Below, one piece after another: positions 9,059-16,871 of a DNA stretch of 64,000 nt (the first letter of the stretch is position 1; the number at the start of each line of letters is the position of its first letter). The stretch is taken from contig NZ_CP021111.1 in assembly GCF_002119665.1 (NCBI RefSeq), positions 2,170,001 through 2,234,000 on the forward strand. The letters are read 5' to 3'. This DNA is from Bordetella genomosp. 13 (lineage in GTDB: Bacteria; Pseudomonadota; Gammaproteobacteria; Burkholderiales; Burkholderiaceae_B). The notes beneath the pieces were generated by a model. The model was not told the origin of the DNA. It worked only from the letters and a program-made list of their open reading frames with translations, and ran no database searches. A program made the position numbers and the translations under genes.

Positions 9059-9858
9059 CGAGCCTCCTCGCCGCTGGCTACGTGAGCCTGCGGCACATTG
9101 GGCGCGGGCGATATCTGGACAAACTGCGTACCCGTCACGATGGCGCTGCCCGATCCCGCCGGTACGATGTCCACGGCCATCACGACGGCGGCGCGCACCC
9201 ACTCCTGGGTGCCGTCGGCGTCAAGCGGCGCCGGCGTCCAGCCGGACCGCAGCAGATTGCGCCGCACCGCGGTTCGCACCACGCCTGGCGCTTCGGCGTG
9301 CCGCCAGATCTGTTGGCGGTGCCGGCCGGCGGTTTCCTGCGTGGAGAAATCGAAGGCCAGCTGCGCGCCGGCGGGCAGCCAGTCGGGGCCAGCCGACGAT
9401 TGCGATCGAGCCGCCGGCCAGCACACGCGCGACAGTGTTCCGGCGCTGCGCGCCGGACCCACACCGGTAACGGTGGCCGTACTGAGGCACTCCGGGTTTC
9501 GATCCGACAGCACCGCCATGCCCTGCAGCACGGTGAGGTCGCCGAGTTCGGGGTGATGCGAGCGCAGGTGCGCGATCGTTGCCGATACGCTGGACGGCGC
9601 CTCGTAGTATGTGATGTGAGCCGGCGCGCCGTACAGGGTGGCATGCCGCGCAAGTACAGTCTGGACGGCGCCCTTCGGCAGAGACCACGCGATATCGTTG
9701 GCCGCCGTTGCCGCGGGCGGGGCCGCGTGAACCGCCATGGCCAGCAACGGCTGCGCGCACACCAGCGAGAGACGCGCTGGCGCAAGCCGCCGTGTTGCGC
9801 GGCGACGCGGGACGCGAACCGGATGGGCCCAACGCTGCGATGGATGGCGGCTTTGCAT
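9055..9858 (-). CDS. Unknown exported protein of the tad locus
   Basis: 267 residues, not recognised. A long basic N-terminus (RRRATRRLAPARLS) is followed by a hydrophobic stretch LVCAQPLLAMAVHAAPP (about 32-48) that looks like a signal peptide with an AxA cleavage site, so it is probably periplasmic or exported. The mature part has two cysteines (in NPECLS and SRVCWP) that could form a disulfide. It lies 8 bp behind the TadE-like gene and overlaps rcpC by ATGA, so it belongs to the pilus operon. A pilus-tip, chaperone or accessory role is possible but unproven. Confidence 0.65.
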   Translation of the reverse strand: MQSRHPSQRWAHPVRVPRRRATRRLAPARLSLVCAQPLLAMAVHAAPPAATAANDIAWSLPKGAVQTVLARHATLYGAPAHITYYEAPSSVSATIAHLRSHHPELGDLTVLQGMAVLSDRNPECLSTATVTGVGPARSAGTLSRVCWPAARSQSSAGPDWLPAGAQLAFDFSTQETAGRHRQQIWRHAEAPGVVRTAVRRNLLRSGWTPAPLDADGTQEWVRAAVVMAVDIVPAGSGSAIVTGTQFVQISPAPNVPQAHVASGEEAR

Positions 9859-9866
9859 GGGAACTC

Positions 9867-10556
9867 CTATCGCTTGACGGCGACACGGCCAGCCGGCGCC
9901 AGATCAGCCCAGGCGGACACCCAGTCGTCACCCGGCCTGCGTCCGCCCCATGCCGCATCGAGGTTTCTTACACGCGACTGCAAAGCGTTGGACAGACGGC
10001 GCGACGCGTCCGCGGTGCGCGACCAGCCCGCCACGCTGGCCGTCAGGCGCTGCTGTGTATGGGCATCGGATTCGGCATGCCCGGCGCCGATTGCGACAGC
10101 GGTATGGCGCCACAGCGACGTGGGGGCGGCGACGCCCGCGGCCGCCTCCCACCCCACGTCCGGCGCGACACGGCGCTGCGCCTGTGCCGCCACCAGCCCG
10201 TCATCGACGCGCAGCCACTCGAGCGCCAACCGGCGACCCACCGCATCGTCGCCGCCGGCCGCGGTCGGCGAAGAGGAGGACGTACGCGACACCGACACGG
10301 ACGTGCCGTGGTCGGCGCGTGCCGCCGACGGCGCCCGTGCGGCCGTGAATGCGGCCAAGCGTCCCGCCTGGGATACCTCGAGCGCCTGGAACTGCAACCG
10401 GCCGATCCACGCGATGGCGCAGGCGAGGCCCGCCATGGCTGCGGCGGCCAGCACGGCTTCGACCGTGCCCTGTCCGAGCTGGCGCAGGGGCGACGCCGCG
10501 GCATGCCGCGCGCGGCCCATACGCAGAGGCGGCCGCGAGTGACCAGGCAAGCTCAT
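9867..10556 (-). CDS. tadE: TadE-like minor pseudopilin
   Basis: 229 residues. A basic N-terminus (to about residue 27) precedes LGQGTVEAVLAAAAMAGLACAIAWI: a type IVb prepilin site cut between G28 and Q29 with the required Glu at mature position 5, then a hydrophobic helix. The rest is a variable, Ala-rich periplasmic domain. This is the layout of TadE/TadF pseudopilins. Its ATG overlaps the stop of the TadG-like gene. TadE rather than TadF is a guess from position. Confidence 0.72.
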   Translation of the reverse strand: MSLPGHSRPPLRMGRARHAAASPLRQLGQGTVEAVLAAAAMAGLACAIAWIGRLQFQALEVSQAGRLAAFTAARAPSAARADHGTSVSVSRTSSSSPTAAGGDDAVGRRLALEWLRVDDGLVAAQAQRRVAPDVGWEAAAGVAAPTSLWRHTAVAIGAGHAESDAHTQQRLTASVAGWSRTADASRRLSNALQSRVRNLDAAWGGRRPGDDWVSAWADLAPAGRVAVKR

Positions 10557-11950
10557 GGCTGCGTCCTTGCGGTGGCGAGTTCCTGCGCCGTGACGGCCGC
10601 GCGACGCGCCTGCCAGTATGGCCTGAACAGCGTAGCCAGTTCGTCGCGGCCGTCCTCGCGCGCCTGGGGCCGCGAAAAGAAAGTCTCCGCCGCAGCCGCG
10701 ACCGTGAGCGACCCGCCGCGCAACGCCCGCCAGCCATGGCGACCCGCCACAGCAACCGAACTGGCTCCGCCGGACACGGGAAGTTCGGCGGCATCTTGGC
10801 GGACCGCGATGGCCAGCCGCAATGGAGCGTCCGCGCGATCGGATGCCGCCTCGTGGAAGTCGGGCAGTCCACGTCCGGCCACGGACACACGCGCCATGCC
10901 CGCGTAGGCGGTGGCCAGCGGATTGCTCTGTCCGCCGAAGATGTCCCATGCGGTGTTCTTGTCGACCCAACGCCAGAAATCCTCTTGCGAGAAATCCTCT
11001 GGCGCGCGCTCTACAGGCGTGCCCGCAACATTGCCAGCCAGCCCCCAACCCGTGGCGTACTCGCGAAAATAGCAGCCGATGGTGTTGTTGCGCCGAACCG
11101 CGTGGTAGGACAGCGTGTCGGTGGCCGACCAGCGTCCGCGCGCGTCCATCTGTGTGGTGCCGCGGCGGCGGAACTCATGCCGTTTCTCGGGACATTGGCG
11201 GTGTACGATCCATGACCCGCGTCGGGTGATGTCGCGCGGGCGCAGGAACGCATAACGCGCCGCTGCCGTGCGCACCATCTGCGAGACACCGTCGGCTCGA
11301 TGGCCGGGCTGCGCCTTCACGAAACCGGCCCAGTTGTCGTCCAGCATGCGATATCGCGGGCCTGCAGCGTGATCGGACCCGGACGCGCCGCCCGCTGCGC
11401 GCCCCCACTCGGGATAGTTGGCCTGCAGCACGGCGCGCAGCATAGCGGCGCGCTGCGCCGGCAATTGACCCACCTGCCGCCGTGCCACCTGGACGAGCGT
11501 GTCATGGACGAGCGCATCGTGTTCTTGATGGCGCCGCGCGAACTGCTGCGCCATGGATGACGTGGCCTGTGCCGATGCGTACCCTTGCAAGGCCTTTTCA
11601 CCGAACAAGGCGCCTATCAGATAGGCCGGCGGATTGCCCATGGCGCGGCGCTGCGCCTGCGTGCCCGAGAACTGGGCCCAGGAAGCCAGTGTGACGAGGT
11701 GCGCCATGGCGACCTGGTGCGCCACCTGCGCCCGATTGACATACGCCAGCAGATTCAGCGCCCGCGCCTGCGCCAACGCCGCCGAGTAAGCCGCCGCATC
11801 GGCGGCATGGGTGAGACGGGTGCGTGCGGCCGCCGTCTGGCCCACGTTGTACATGCCTACCCACGCGATTCCGCACAGGCCGAGCAACGCCAGCGCGGGC
11901 ACGAGGGCCTGCCCTGCGCAGCGCTGCGGCGCACACGGAAAGGACCTCAT
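10553..11950 (-). CDS. tadG: TadG-like pilus assembly protein
   Basis: 465 residues. One N-terminal membrane helix (ALVPALALLGLCGIAWVGMYNVGQ, about 15-38) followed by RTRLTHAADAAAYSAALAQARALNLLAYVNRAQ, the typical TadE/G-like start of TadG proteins. No von Willebrand A domain is obvious in the large periplasmic region, unlike classic TadG. It is coupled to flp by an ATGA overlap. Probably anchors or senses the pilus in the envelope. Confidence 0.72.
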   Translation of the reverse strand: MRSFPCAPQRCAGQALVPALALLGLCGIAWVGMYNVGQTAAARTRLTHAADAAAYSAALAQARALNLLAYVNRAQVAHQVAMAHLVTLASWAQFSGTQAQRRAMGNPPAYLIGALFGEKALQGYASAQATSSMAQQFARRHQEHDALVHDTLVQVARRQVGQLPAQRAAMLRAVLQANYPEWGRAAGGASGSDHAAGPRYRMLDDNWAGFVKAQPGHRADGVSQMVRTAAARYAFLRPRDITRRGSWIVHRQCPEKRHEFRRRGTTQMDARGRWSATDTLSYHAVRRNNTIGCYFREYATGWGLAGNVAGTPVERAPEDFSQEDFWRWVDKNTAWDIFGGQSNPLATAYAGMARVSVAGRGLPDFHEAASDRADAPLRLAIAVRQDAAELPVSGGASSVAVAGRHGWRALRGGSLTVAAAAETFFSRPQAREDGRDELATLFRPYWQARRAAVTAQELATARTQP

Positions 11951-12213
11951 TTCGCGGCCTGGGCATTGCCCGTGAACGATTGCAGCGAACGCGACTTGGT
12001 CTGCTCTGCGGCCGTGGTGCCGGCCGTGCGAGCCTCGCGCGATTGCGCCGAGCCGTCCTGGCCGGCAAGCTCGCGCGCCATGGCCGCCGTCTGCGAACGC
12101 ACGACCTGGCCGAACAACTGATAGACCGCGATGGCGGCGACCGCGATGAGGGCCACCACAATGATGTACTCGGTCATGCCCTGGCCACGCTGGCGCCGTT
12201 TGTAGACTTGCAT
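11947..12213 (-). CDS. flp: Flp-type IVb pilin
   Basis: Presumed major pilin. 88 residues from the ATG at 12213, which has GGAGGG directly upstream; an ATG 27 bases further up (12240) has no such site. The prepilin motif is RRQRGQGMTEYIIVV: cleavage after G10 gives E5-Y6 in the mature protein, the hallmark of Flp pilins, followed by a hydrophobic helix (IIVVALIAVAAIAVYQLF). The mature tail (about 50 residues, rich in Q, S, A) is longer than in many Flp pilins. First gene of the tad operon; the prepilin peptidase that must process it is not in the window. Confidence 0.82.
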   Translation of the reverse strand: MQVYKRRQRGQGMTEYIIVVALIAVAAIAVYQLFGQVVRSQTAAMARELAGQDGSAQSREARTAGTTAAEQTKSRSLQSFTGNAQAAK

Positions 12214-12390
12214 GAGCCCTCCGTAGGTAGTGATGAACATGGAGGGCAGTATGGTCGGGCCCGGGCGGCTGGGCTATTCGCAGATACCGAGGGCGATGAA
12301 AGCGCGCACAGGCGTTGACCGGCGCGCTCATATCAGCCATCGTCGCTACACCCATCACCCCGCGCGACGTCGCCTCTCGATCACAACGCG

Positions 12391-12424
12391 AACCTACCAA
12401 AAGTAGGTTACTATCAGTAGGTAC
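12391..12424 (+). promoter_or_regulatory. Operator/promoter of the NAD(P)H oxidoreductase gene
   Basis: Two overlapping dyads sit 25-55 bp before the start codon: AACCTAC-CAAAA-GTAGGTT (12391-12409, perfect 7-bp arms) and TACT-ATC-AGTA (12409-12419, perfect). GTAGGT recurs at 12403 and 12417. TACTAT at 12409 could be a -10 element. TACT/AGTA dyads are typical of HxlR-type repressor sites that control such oxidoreductases; no regulator gene is adjacent. Confidence 0.6.
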
Positions 12425-12446
12425 AAATCCTGAACGAGAGATTTTC

Positions 12447-13052
12447 ATGCACGCACTCATTGTCATCGCGCATCCCGATCCTCAGTCCCTCACGCACGCC
12501 GTTGCCGGCCAGGTGGCGCGCGGCATCGAAGCGTCCCGATCCGGCCACACGTTCGAGATCGCCGACCTCAGCGCGGAAGGTTTCGACCCGCGATTCAACG
12601 CGGGGGACGTCGCACAGTTCCGCGGACAGGCCGGGCCGCCCGCCGACGTGCTCGCCGAGCACGCCCGCCTCGATCGAACCGACGATCTGGTGCTGGTCTA
12701 TCCCGTTTATTGGTGGTCGTTTCCCGGGCTGCTCAAAGGATGGATAGACCGCGTGTTCGTCAACGGCTGGGCCTATCGCGACGTGCCCGGCGCGAAGCTC
12801 GAAAAGCTGCTGGGCCGTTTGCGCGTCCATCTGGTGGCGGTGGGCGGAGCCGACATGCGCACCTACGAAAAGCACGGCTACACGGCAGCCATGAAAACCG
12901 GCATCGATCATGGCATCTTCGGCTACTGCGGCGCCCCCGTCGTCACGTCACAACTGCTGCTTCCCCAGGACGGCACGTTTCCGGACGCCCATTTCGAGAC
13001 GGCGCGGTCCCTCGGGCAGCGGCTGTTCAGTGCACCCGGCACGGATGCCTAG
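12447..13052 (+). CDS. Flavodoxin-fold NAD(P)H oxidoreductase (MdaB/YwrO type)
   Basis: 201-residue cytoplasmic flavoprotein, probably an NAD(P)H-quinone reductase. It begins MHALIVIAHPDPQSLTHAVA (flavin phosphate loop HPDPxSLT), has DLVLVYPVYWWSFPGLLKGW (about 75-95, the flavin-binding WW region) and VGGADMRTYEKHGY, all normal for the flavodoxin-2 family. GAGAG sits before the ATG. The strong operator upstream suggests induction by quinones or electrophiles. It diverges from the tad operon. Confidence 0.88.
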   Translation: MHALIVIAHPDPQSLTHAVAGQVARGIEASRSGHTFEIADLSAEGFDPRFNAGDVAQFRGQAGPPADVLAEHARLDRTDDLVLVYPVYWWSFPGLLKGWIDRVFVNGWAYRDVPGAKLEKLLGRLRVHLVAVGGADMRTYEKHGYTAAMKTGIDHGIFGYCGAPVVTSQLLLPQDGTFPDAHFETARSLGQRLFSAPGTDA

Positions 13053-13178
13053 CCGGCGACTGTGACAAGCCGGGGAAGGCGGCATGACAGTGGCTCGGCC
13101 GCAACGTCACGCCCGAGTCATTACAACTTCTTACGCTGGCCCTCTTTTCAGCCCAAAGTAAGAGTGAGCCTCGTGATC

Positions 13179-15134
13179 ATGCCTTTCAGCCTCCACTACC
13201 GCAAACGGATCGGTGCAATTGCCTGCGGCTTGCTCGCCCTGTCGGGCTGCGGCAGCGACTCGGACCGGGACGACGATGTCGCGGAAGGTCCGGACGTGTC
13301 GGAACCCGCCCCCGCGCCGCAACCTCAACCCGAACAAAAGATTCTGCGCGTGGGCGTCCTGCCCGACACGCAGGGCAGTTCTTCGGGCGTGGCCGAACAC
13401 CCCATGCGCGCCGCGCTCGACAAGCTTGTGCAGGAAGGCGCCGAGATCGTGCTGATGGCCGGCGACCTGACCGAGAACGGCACGCAAGCCGAATATGCGC
13501 AATGGCGCGCCATCGCCGACGAATACACCGACCGCGTGACGCTGCTGCCCATCATGGGCAACCATGACAACAAGGGCATCGACCAGGACTATTTCGACAC
13601 GGTGGGCGACCTGATCCCTGCCGACGCCACGCACATGCCCGGCTCGAAGTACAAGAACTACGCCGTGGTACGCGACAACGTCCTGTTCATCAACCTGTCG
13701 TACGACTGGCTGCCCTTCGCGTACGACTTCGTCGAGGCGCAGATCGACGCGCATCGCGAGCGGGTCGACCACATCATCTTGATGACGCACAATTCGTTCG
13801 TCGGCAACCGCTACGGCATGCTGCGCGAGAAGATCCTGGAAGGCTATCTGTCCGAGCCCTCGGATGTGGCGTTCCGCGAGGTCTACGACAAGTACCGCAC
13901 GCTGTTCGCCGCCAACGACGTGGTGTACGTCTCGGGCCACGAGCACATGTACTCGCGCAGCCAGATCCGCGACATCACGCAGCGCCAGTTCACGCAGATC
14001 GTCGCGGGCAGCGCCGCCTACAAGGGCTATGAGAACCGCTACGGCGAGCACGAGCAGGTGCAGAACACCGTGATGGTGAAGATGGCCAGCGAATCGGTGG
14101 GTCCCATCGACACCAACGTCTCGGTCTTCACCATCCAGGGCCCCGCGGTGGACTATCGCGCCTACTACGCCCCGCACACGGTGCTGGCCAACAGCGACGG
14201 CCCGAGGGAGCTGGCCTCGCCCGACTGGCGCCTGTTCGACCGCTACACGCGCACCACCACGCGCTGCGAGAAGATCGTGTATCCGGGCAGCATCCCGGCC
14301 GGCATCCAGGCCAACAACATGTACGACCCGGGATACCGCACCGCCCCGTGCGCCTCTCCCTCGGGCCAGAGCGCGCGCCTGCTTGATGGCCGCAACGAAG
14401 TCTTCAACCGCTACGACACCCGCACGCGGGCCATGGCGGTCGAACCGGGCGTGACCTTCGCCGGCACCAACCGCGAGCTCGAATCGCTGATGTACCGCTA
14501 CATGTTCATCCGCCACGAAAGCTGGCGTCCGAACCTGAACAACAGCCAGCGCGCGCGAGTGATCGACGAGGGCACGCCGGACGAAGAAGTCGAGATCCGC
14601 GCCACCACCATCGACCTCAGCAAGCATGTCACGCTGTCGTGGAAGACGCGCGAGGCCGGCGCGCTGTCCGACACGCTGGCGGTGTCGGGCATCAGCGGCC
14701 AGAGCGGCATCTACACCGACCCGTACGGTGCGATCAAGGACATCACCGTGGACGTCGGCCTGGCCGGCAGCTATGGCGATGGTTCGGAAATGGGCAAGCA
14801 GCCGGTCACTCTGCCGGCGGGGGCCACCCGCGACTGGCGCCTGCAGGCCGGCGACACCGGCCACAAGTACGTGCTGGAGTTCTCGCTGCCCGCGGACGTG
14901 GCGGCCCAGGACGCCATGCTGGCTCGCTGGGACGGCAGCACCTGGGTGGCGCTGACCGACGCCGAATGCGTCAGCGCGCAGGCGTATCGCACCGAATTCC
15001 TGTCCGGCACGATTCCGTCCGACGTGGACGGCGCCTGCGCGGGCGGCACGCTGGTCGGTTTCGATGCGGCCCGCAGCGCCTTCTGGGCCCGCCTGGTAGA
15101 AGACGGCCAGTTCGCCGTCGTCGCCCGCGACTGA
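13179..15134 (+). CDS. Metallophosphoesterase lipoprotein
   Basis: 651 residues. Signal peptide with lipobox LSGC (Cys24), then an acidic, Pro-rich spacer and a calcineurin-like phosphoesterase domain: GVLPDTQG (D63, with Gln in place of the usual His), AGDLTENG (95-101), GNHD (127-130), MTHNS (about 202-206) and SGHEHMY (252-258). All metal sites but the DxH histidine are present; DxQ occurs in some family members. The C-terminal ~330 residues are not assigned. Probably a membrane-anchored phosphatase or phosphodiesterase facing the periplasm. GTG at 13164 is an alternative start. Monocistronic, with a strong terminator behind it. Confidence 0.87.
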   Translation: MPFSLHYRKRIGAIACGLLALSGCGSDSDRDDDVAEGPDVSEPAPAPQPQPEQKILRVGVLPDTQGSSSGVAEHPMRAALDKLVQEGAEIVLMAGDLTENGTQAEYAQWRAIADEYTDRVTLLPIMGNHDNKGIDQDYFDTVGDLIPADATHMPGSKYKNYAVVRDNVLFINLSYDWLPFAYDFVEAQIDAHRERVDHIILMTHNSFVGNRYGMLREKILEGYLSEPSDVAFREVYDKYRTLFAANDVVYVSGHEHMYSRSQIRDITQRQFTQIVAGSAAYKGYENRYGEHEQVQNTVMVKMASESVGPIDTNVSVFTIQGPAVDYRAYYAPHTVLANSDGPRELASPDWRLFDRYTRTTTRCEKIVYPGSIPAGIQANNMYDPGYRTAPCASPSGQSARLLDGRNEVFNRYDTRTRAMAVEPGVTFAGTNRELESLMYRYMFIRHESWRPNLNNSQRARVIDEGTPDEEVEIRATTIDLSKHVTLSWKTREAGALSDTLAVSGISGQSGIYTDPYGAIKDITVDVGLAGSYGDGSEMGKQPVTLPAGATRDWRLQAGDTGHKYVLEFSLPADVAAQDAMLARWDGSTWVALTDAECVSAQAYRTEFLSGTIPSDVDGACAGGTLVGFDAARSAFWARLVEDGQFAVVARD

Positions 15135-15182
15135 TCAAAGGGGGCCGGCGCGCCAGCGTCGGCGCCTGCGCGCGACAAAGCG

Positions 15183-15208
15183 AACGCCGCCCCGAGGGGC
15201 GGCGTTTT
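15183..15208 (+). terminator. Rho-independent terminator
   Basis: Perfect 11-bp arms (15183-15193 and 15196-15206), centre GA (physically a tight CGAG loop), followed by TTTT. Ends the metallophosphoesterase transcript; it may also stop the entericidin transcript coming from the other side, though the T-run is poorer there. Confidence 0.9.
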
Positions 15209-15231
15209 CTCGTTCCGCGACGATGCGCGGC

Positions 15232-15363
15232 TCAGCGATCTGCCGCGTTGCTGATGGCGCTTCCGGCGCGCTGGATGTCCTTGCCCATGCCGGACACGGT
15301 GTTGCAGCCCTGCAGCACCAGACCGAAGACCACCAGCGCGGTCAGCATGAATTTTGTGCGCAC
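15232..15363 (-). CDS. Entericidin-like small lipoprotein
   Basis: 43 residues, GTG start: signal peptide, lipobox VLQGC with Cys20, then NTVSGMGKDIQRAGSAISNAAD, the entericidin A/B consensus (NTxxGxGxDIQxxGxAI). Entericidins are short lipoproteins proposed to act as toxin/antidote in envelope integrity. An ATG at 15348 inside the reading frame would delete the basic MRTKF, so the GTG is preferred. A second copy is at 42.7 kb. Confidence 0.85.
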   Translation of the reverse strand: MRTKFMLTALVVFGLVLQGCNTVSGMGKDIQRAGSAISNAADR

Positions 15364-15379
15364 GATTCGAACCTCGTTG

Positions 15380-16075
15380 TCAGGCGACGCGCACGCGCAG
15401 TTCGCCCAGGCCTTCCACGCCGCCGCTCATGACGTCGCCCTGCACGACGGCGCCCACGCCTTCCGGCGTGCCGGTGAAGATGATGTCGCCCGGCTGCAGT
15501 TCGAACAGGCCGGACAGATAGGCGATGCTTTCAGCCACGTTCCAGATCATCTGCGACACATCGCTGGACTGCTTGCGCTCGCCGTTCACATCCAGCCAGA
15601 TCGCGCCCTTGTCGAGCGTGCCGACCTTGCTGCGCGGATGGACGGGGCCGATGGGCGCGGCGAAGTCGAACGCCTTGCCGACCTCCCACGGACGGCCCTG
15701 CTTCTTGGCCTCGCCCTGCAGGTCGCGGCGCGTCATGTCCAGACCCAGCGCGTAACCCCAGACGCATTGCGCGGCGGCTTCGACCGACAGGTTCTTGCCG
15801 CCCTTGTCCAGCACCACCACCAGCTCCATCTCGTAGTGCAGGTTGGAGGTCTTGGAGGGATAGGGCATCGTGCCGGTCTCGCCATCGGCCACCGGCACCA
15901 GGCTGTCGGGATGCTTGCAGAAGAAGAACGGATCTTCACGGCCGGTGAAGCCCATTTCCTTGGCATGCTCGGCGTAGTTGCGGCCCACGCAATAGACGCG
16001 GCGCACCGGGAAGCGGGCAGCGGTGCCCGCCACGGGCAGCGACACGGGCGGGATCGGGGCAATGACGTAATCCAT
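15380..16075 (-). CDS. Fumarylacetoacetate hydrolase family protein
   Basis: 231 residues, the small single-domain form of the family (fumarylpyruvate hydrolase/acylpyruvase type). GRNYAEHAKEMG (31-42), metal ligands E82 and E84 in HYEMELVVV and D113 in GLDMTRRDLQ, and IIFTGTPEGVGAV near the C-terminus are all present. The ATG at 16075 has AGAGG 8-12 bases upstream; the ATG at 16096 has none. Substrate cannot be set from sequence; no aromatic degradation genes adjoin. 16 bp upstream of the entericidin start, possibly one transcript. Confidence 0.88.
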   Translation of the reverse strand: MDYVIAPIPPVSLPVAGTAARFPVRRVYCVGRNYAEHAKEMGFTGREDPFFFCKHPDSLVPVADGETGTMPYPSKTSNLHYEMELVVVLDKGGKNLSVEAAAQCVWGYALGLDMTRRDLQGEAKKQGRPWEVGKAFDFAAPIGPVHPRSKVGTLDKGAIWLDVNGERKQSSDVSQMIWNVAESIAYLSGLFELQPGDIIFTGTPEGVGAVVQGDVMSGGVEGLGELRVRVA

Positions 16076-16180
16076 CTGCGAAACCTCTGTAGGCATATGG
16101 CCGCGGCGCGGCCGGATCGGAAAGCCGATGGGCGACTTTATACGCTAGTTCCCGCGGCCGGCAAAGTGAGCGGCACGCCG

Positions 16181-16260
16181 CAAAAAATGCCCCCACGCCG
16201 CGCCTTCGGCTTGCTGCCCCCCGAGGGGGCTTTTTGCCTTGGGGCGGCCCGGCGGCAAAA
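16181..16260 (-). repeat. Dispersed intergenic repeat, copy A
   Basis: About 80 bp, read on the minus strand as GCCGCCGGGCCGCCCC, then AAGGCAAAAAGCCCCC with TCGGGGGGC pairing back, then GGCGCGGCGTGGGGGCATTT. Lies directly behind the ppa terminator. Other copies: 23430-23516, 24491-24567 (opposite orientation to its operon), 36599-36676, and a fragment at 33118-33140. Confidence 0.88.
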
Positions 16261-16287
16261 CGCAACGGGCGGCCCGCAGGCCGCCCG
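16257..16287 (-). terminator. Probable terminator of ppa
   Basis: Stem CGGGCGGCC/GGCCGCCCG (arms 16266-16274 and 16279-16287, loop of four). On the minus strand it is followed by GTTGCGTTTT, a rather late T-run, and then repeat copy A. Confidence 0.55.
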
Positions 16288-16337
16288 CTTTCGCGCAGCT
16301 GAACAATGCATGGCCGGCCACCGGCCGGCCCGCCGGA

Positions 16338-16868
16338 TCAACCCTTGGCGTAGCGCTCGGCGCTGCGCACGATTTCCTGGTGCGCGGCGTCCAGGCCCTT
16401 CCAGCCCTTGACCTTGACCCACTTGCCCTTCTCGAGATCCTTGTAGTGCTCGAAGAAGTGCTGGATACGGCCGATGTCTTCGGCCGGCAGGTCTTCGTAC
16501 GTCTTGATGTTGCGGTAAGGCGGGTACAGCTTGTCGACCGGCACGGCCAGCAGCTTGGCGTCGCCGCCCGACTCGTCGTCCATCTCGAGCACGCCGATGG
16601 CGCGGCAGCGCACGACCGCGCCAACCTGGATCGGGAAAGGCGTGATGACCAGCACGTCGGCCGGGTCGCCGTCTTCCGACAGGGTCTGCGGGATGTAGCC
16701 GTAGTTGCACGGATAGTGCATGGCCGTCAGCATGAAGCGATCGACGAAGACCGCGCCCGTGTCCTTGTCGACCTCGTACTTGACGGGATCGGCATTCATG
16801 GGGATTTCGATGATGACGTTGAAGTCTTCCGGCAGCTTGTTGCCGGGACCGACGCGATCAAGACTCAT
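16338..16868 (-). CDS. ppa: Inorganic pyrophosphatase (family I)
   Basis: Hydrolyses pyrophosphate to drive biosynthetic reactions. 176 residues, normal for the bacterial hexameric form. Active-site blocks KYEVDKDTG (30-38), YPCNYGYIP (52-60) and [10 protein letters not shown] (65-74) with the three metal-binding aspartates are intact. It starts 3 bp after the hemY stop, so it is the last gene of the terC-hem operon; pyrophosphate is not a product of the heme steps encoded here, so the linkage may be historical. Confidence 0.97.
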   Translation of the reverse strand: MSLDRVGPGNKLPEDFNVIIEIPMNADPVKYEVDKDTGAVFVDRFMLTAMHYPCNYGYIPQTLSEDGDPADVLVITPFPIQVGAVVRCRAIGVLEMDDESGGDAKLLAVPVDKLYPPYRNIKTYEDLPAEDIGRIQHFFEHYKDLEKGKWVKVKGWKGLDAAHQEIVRSAERYAKG

Positions 16869-16871
16869 GGT

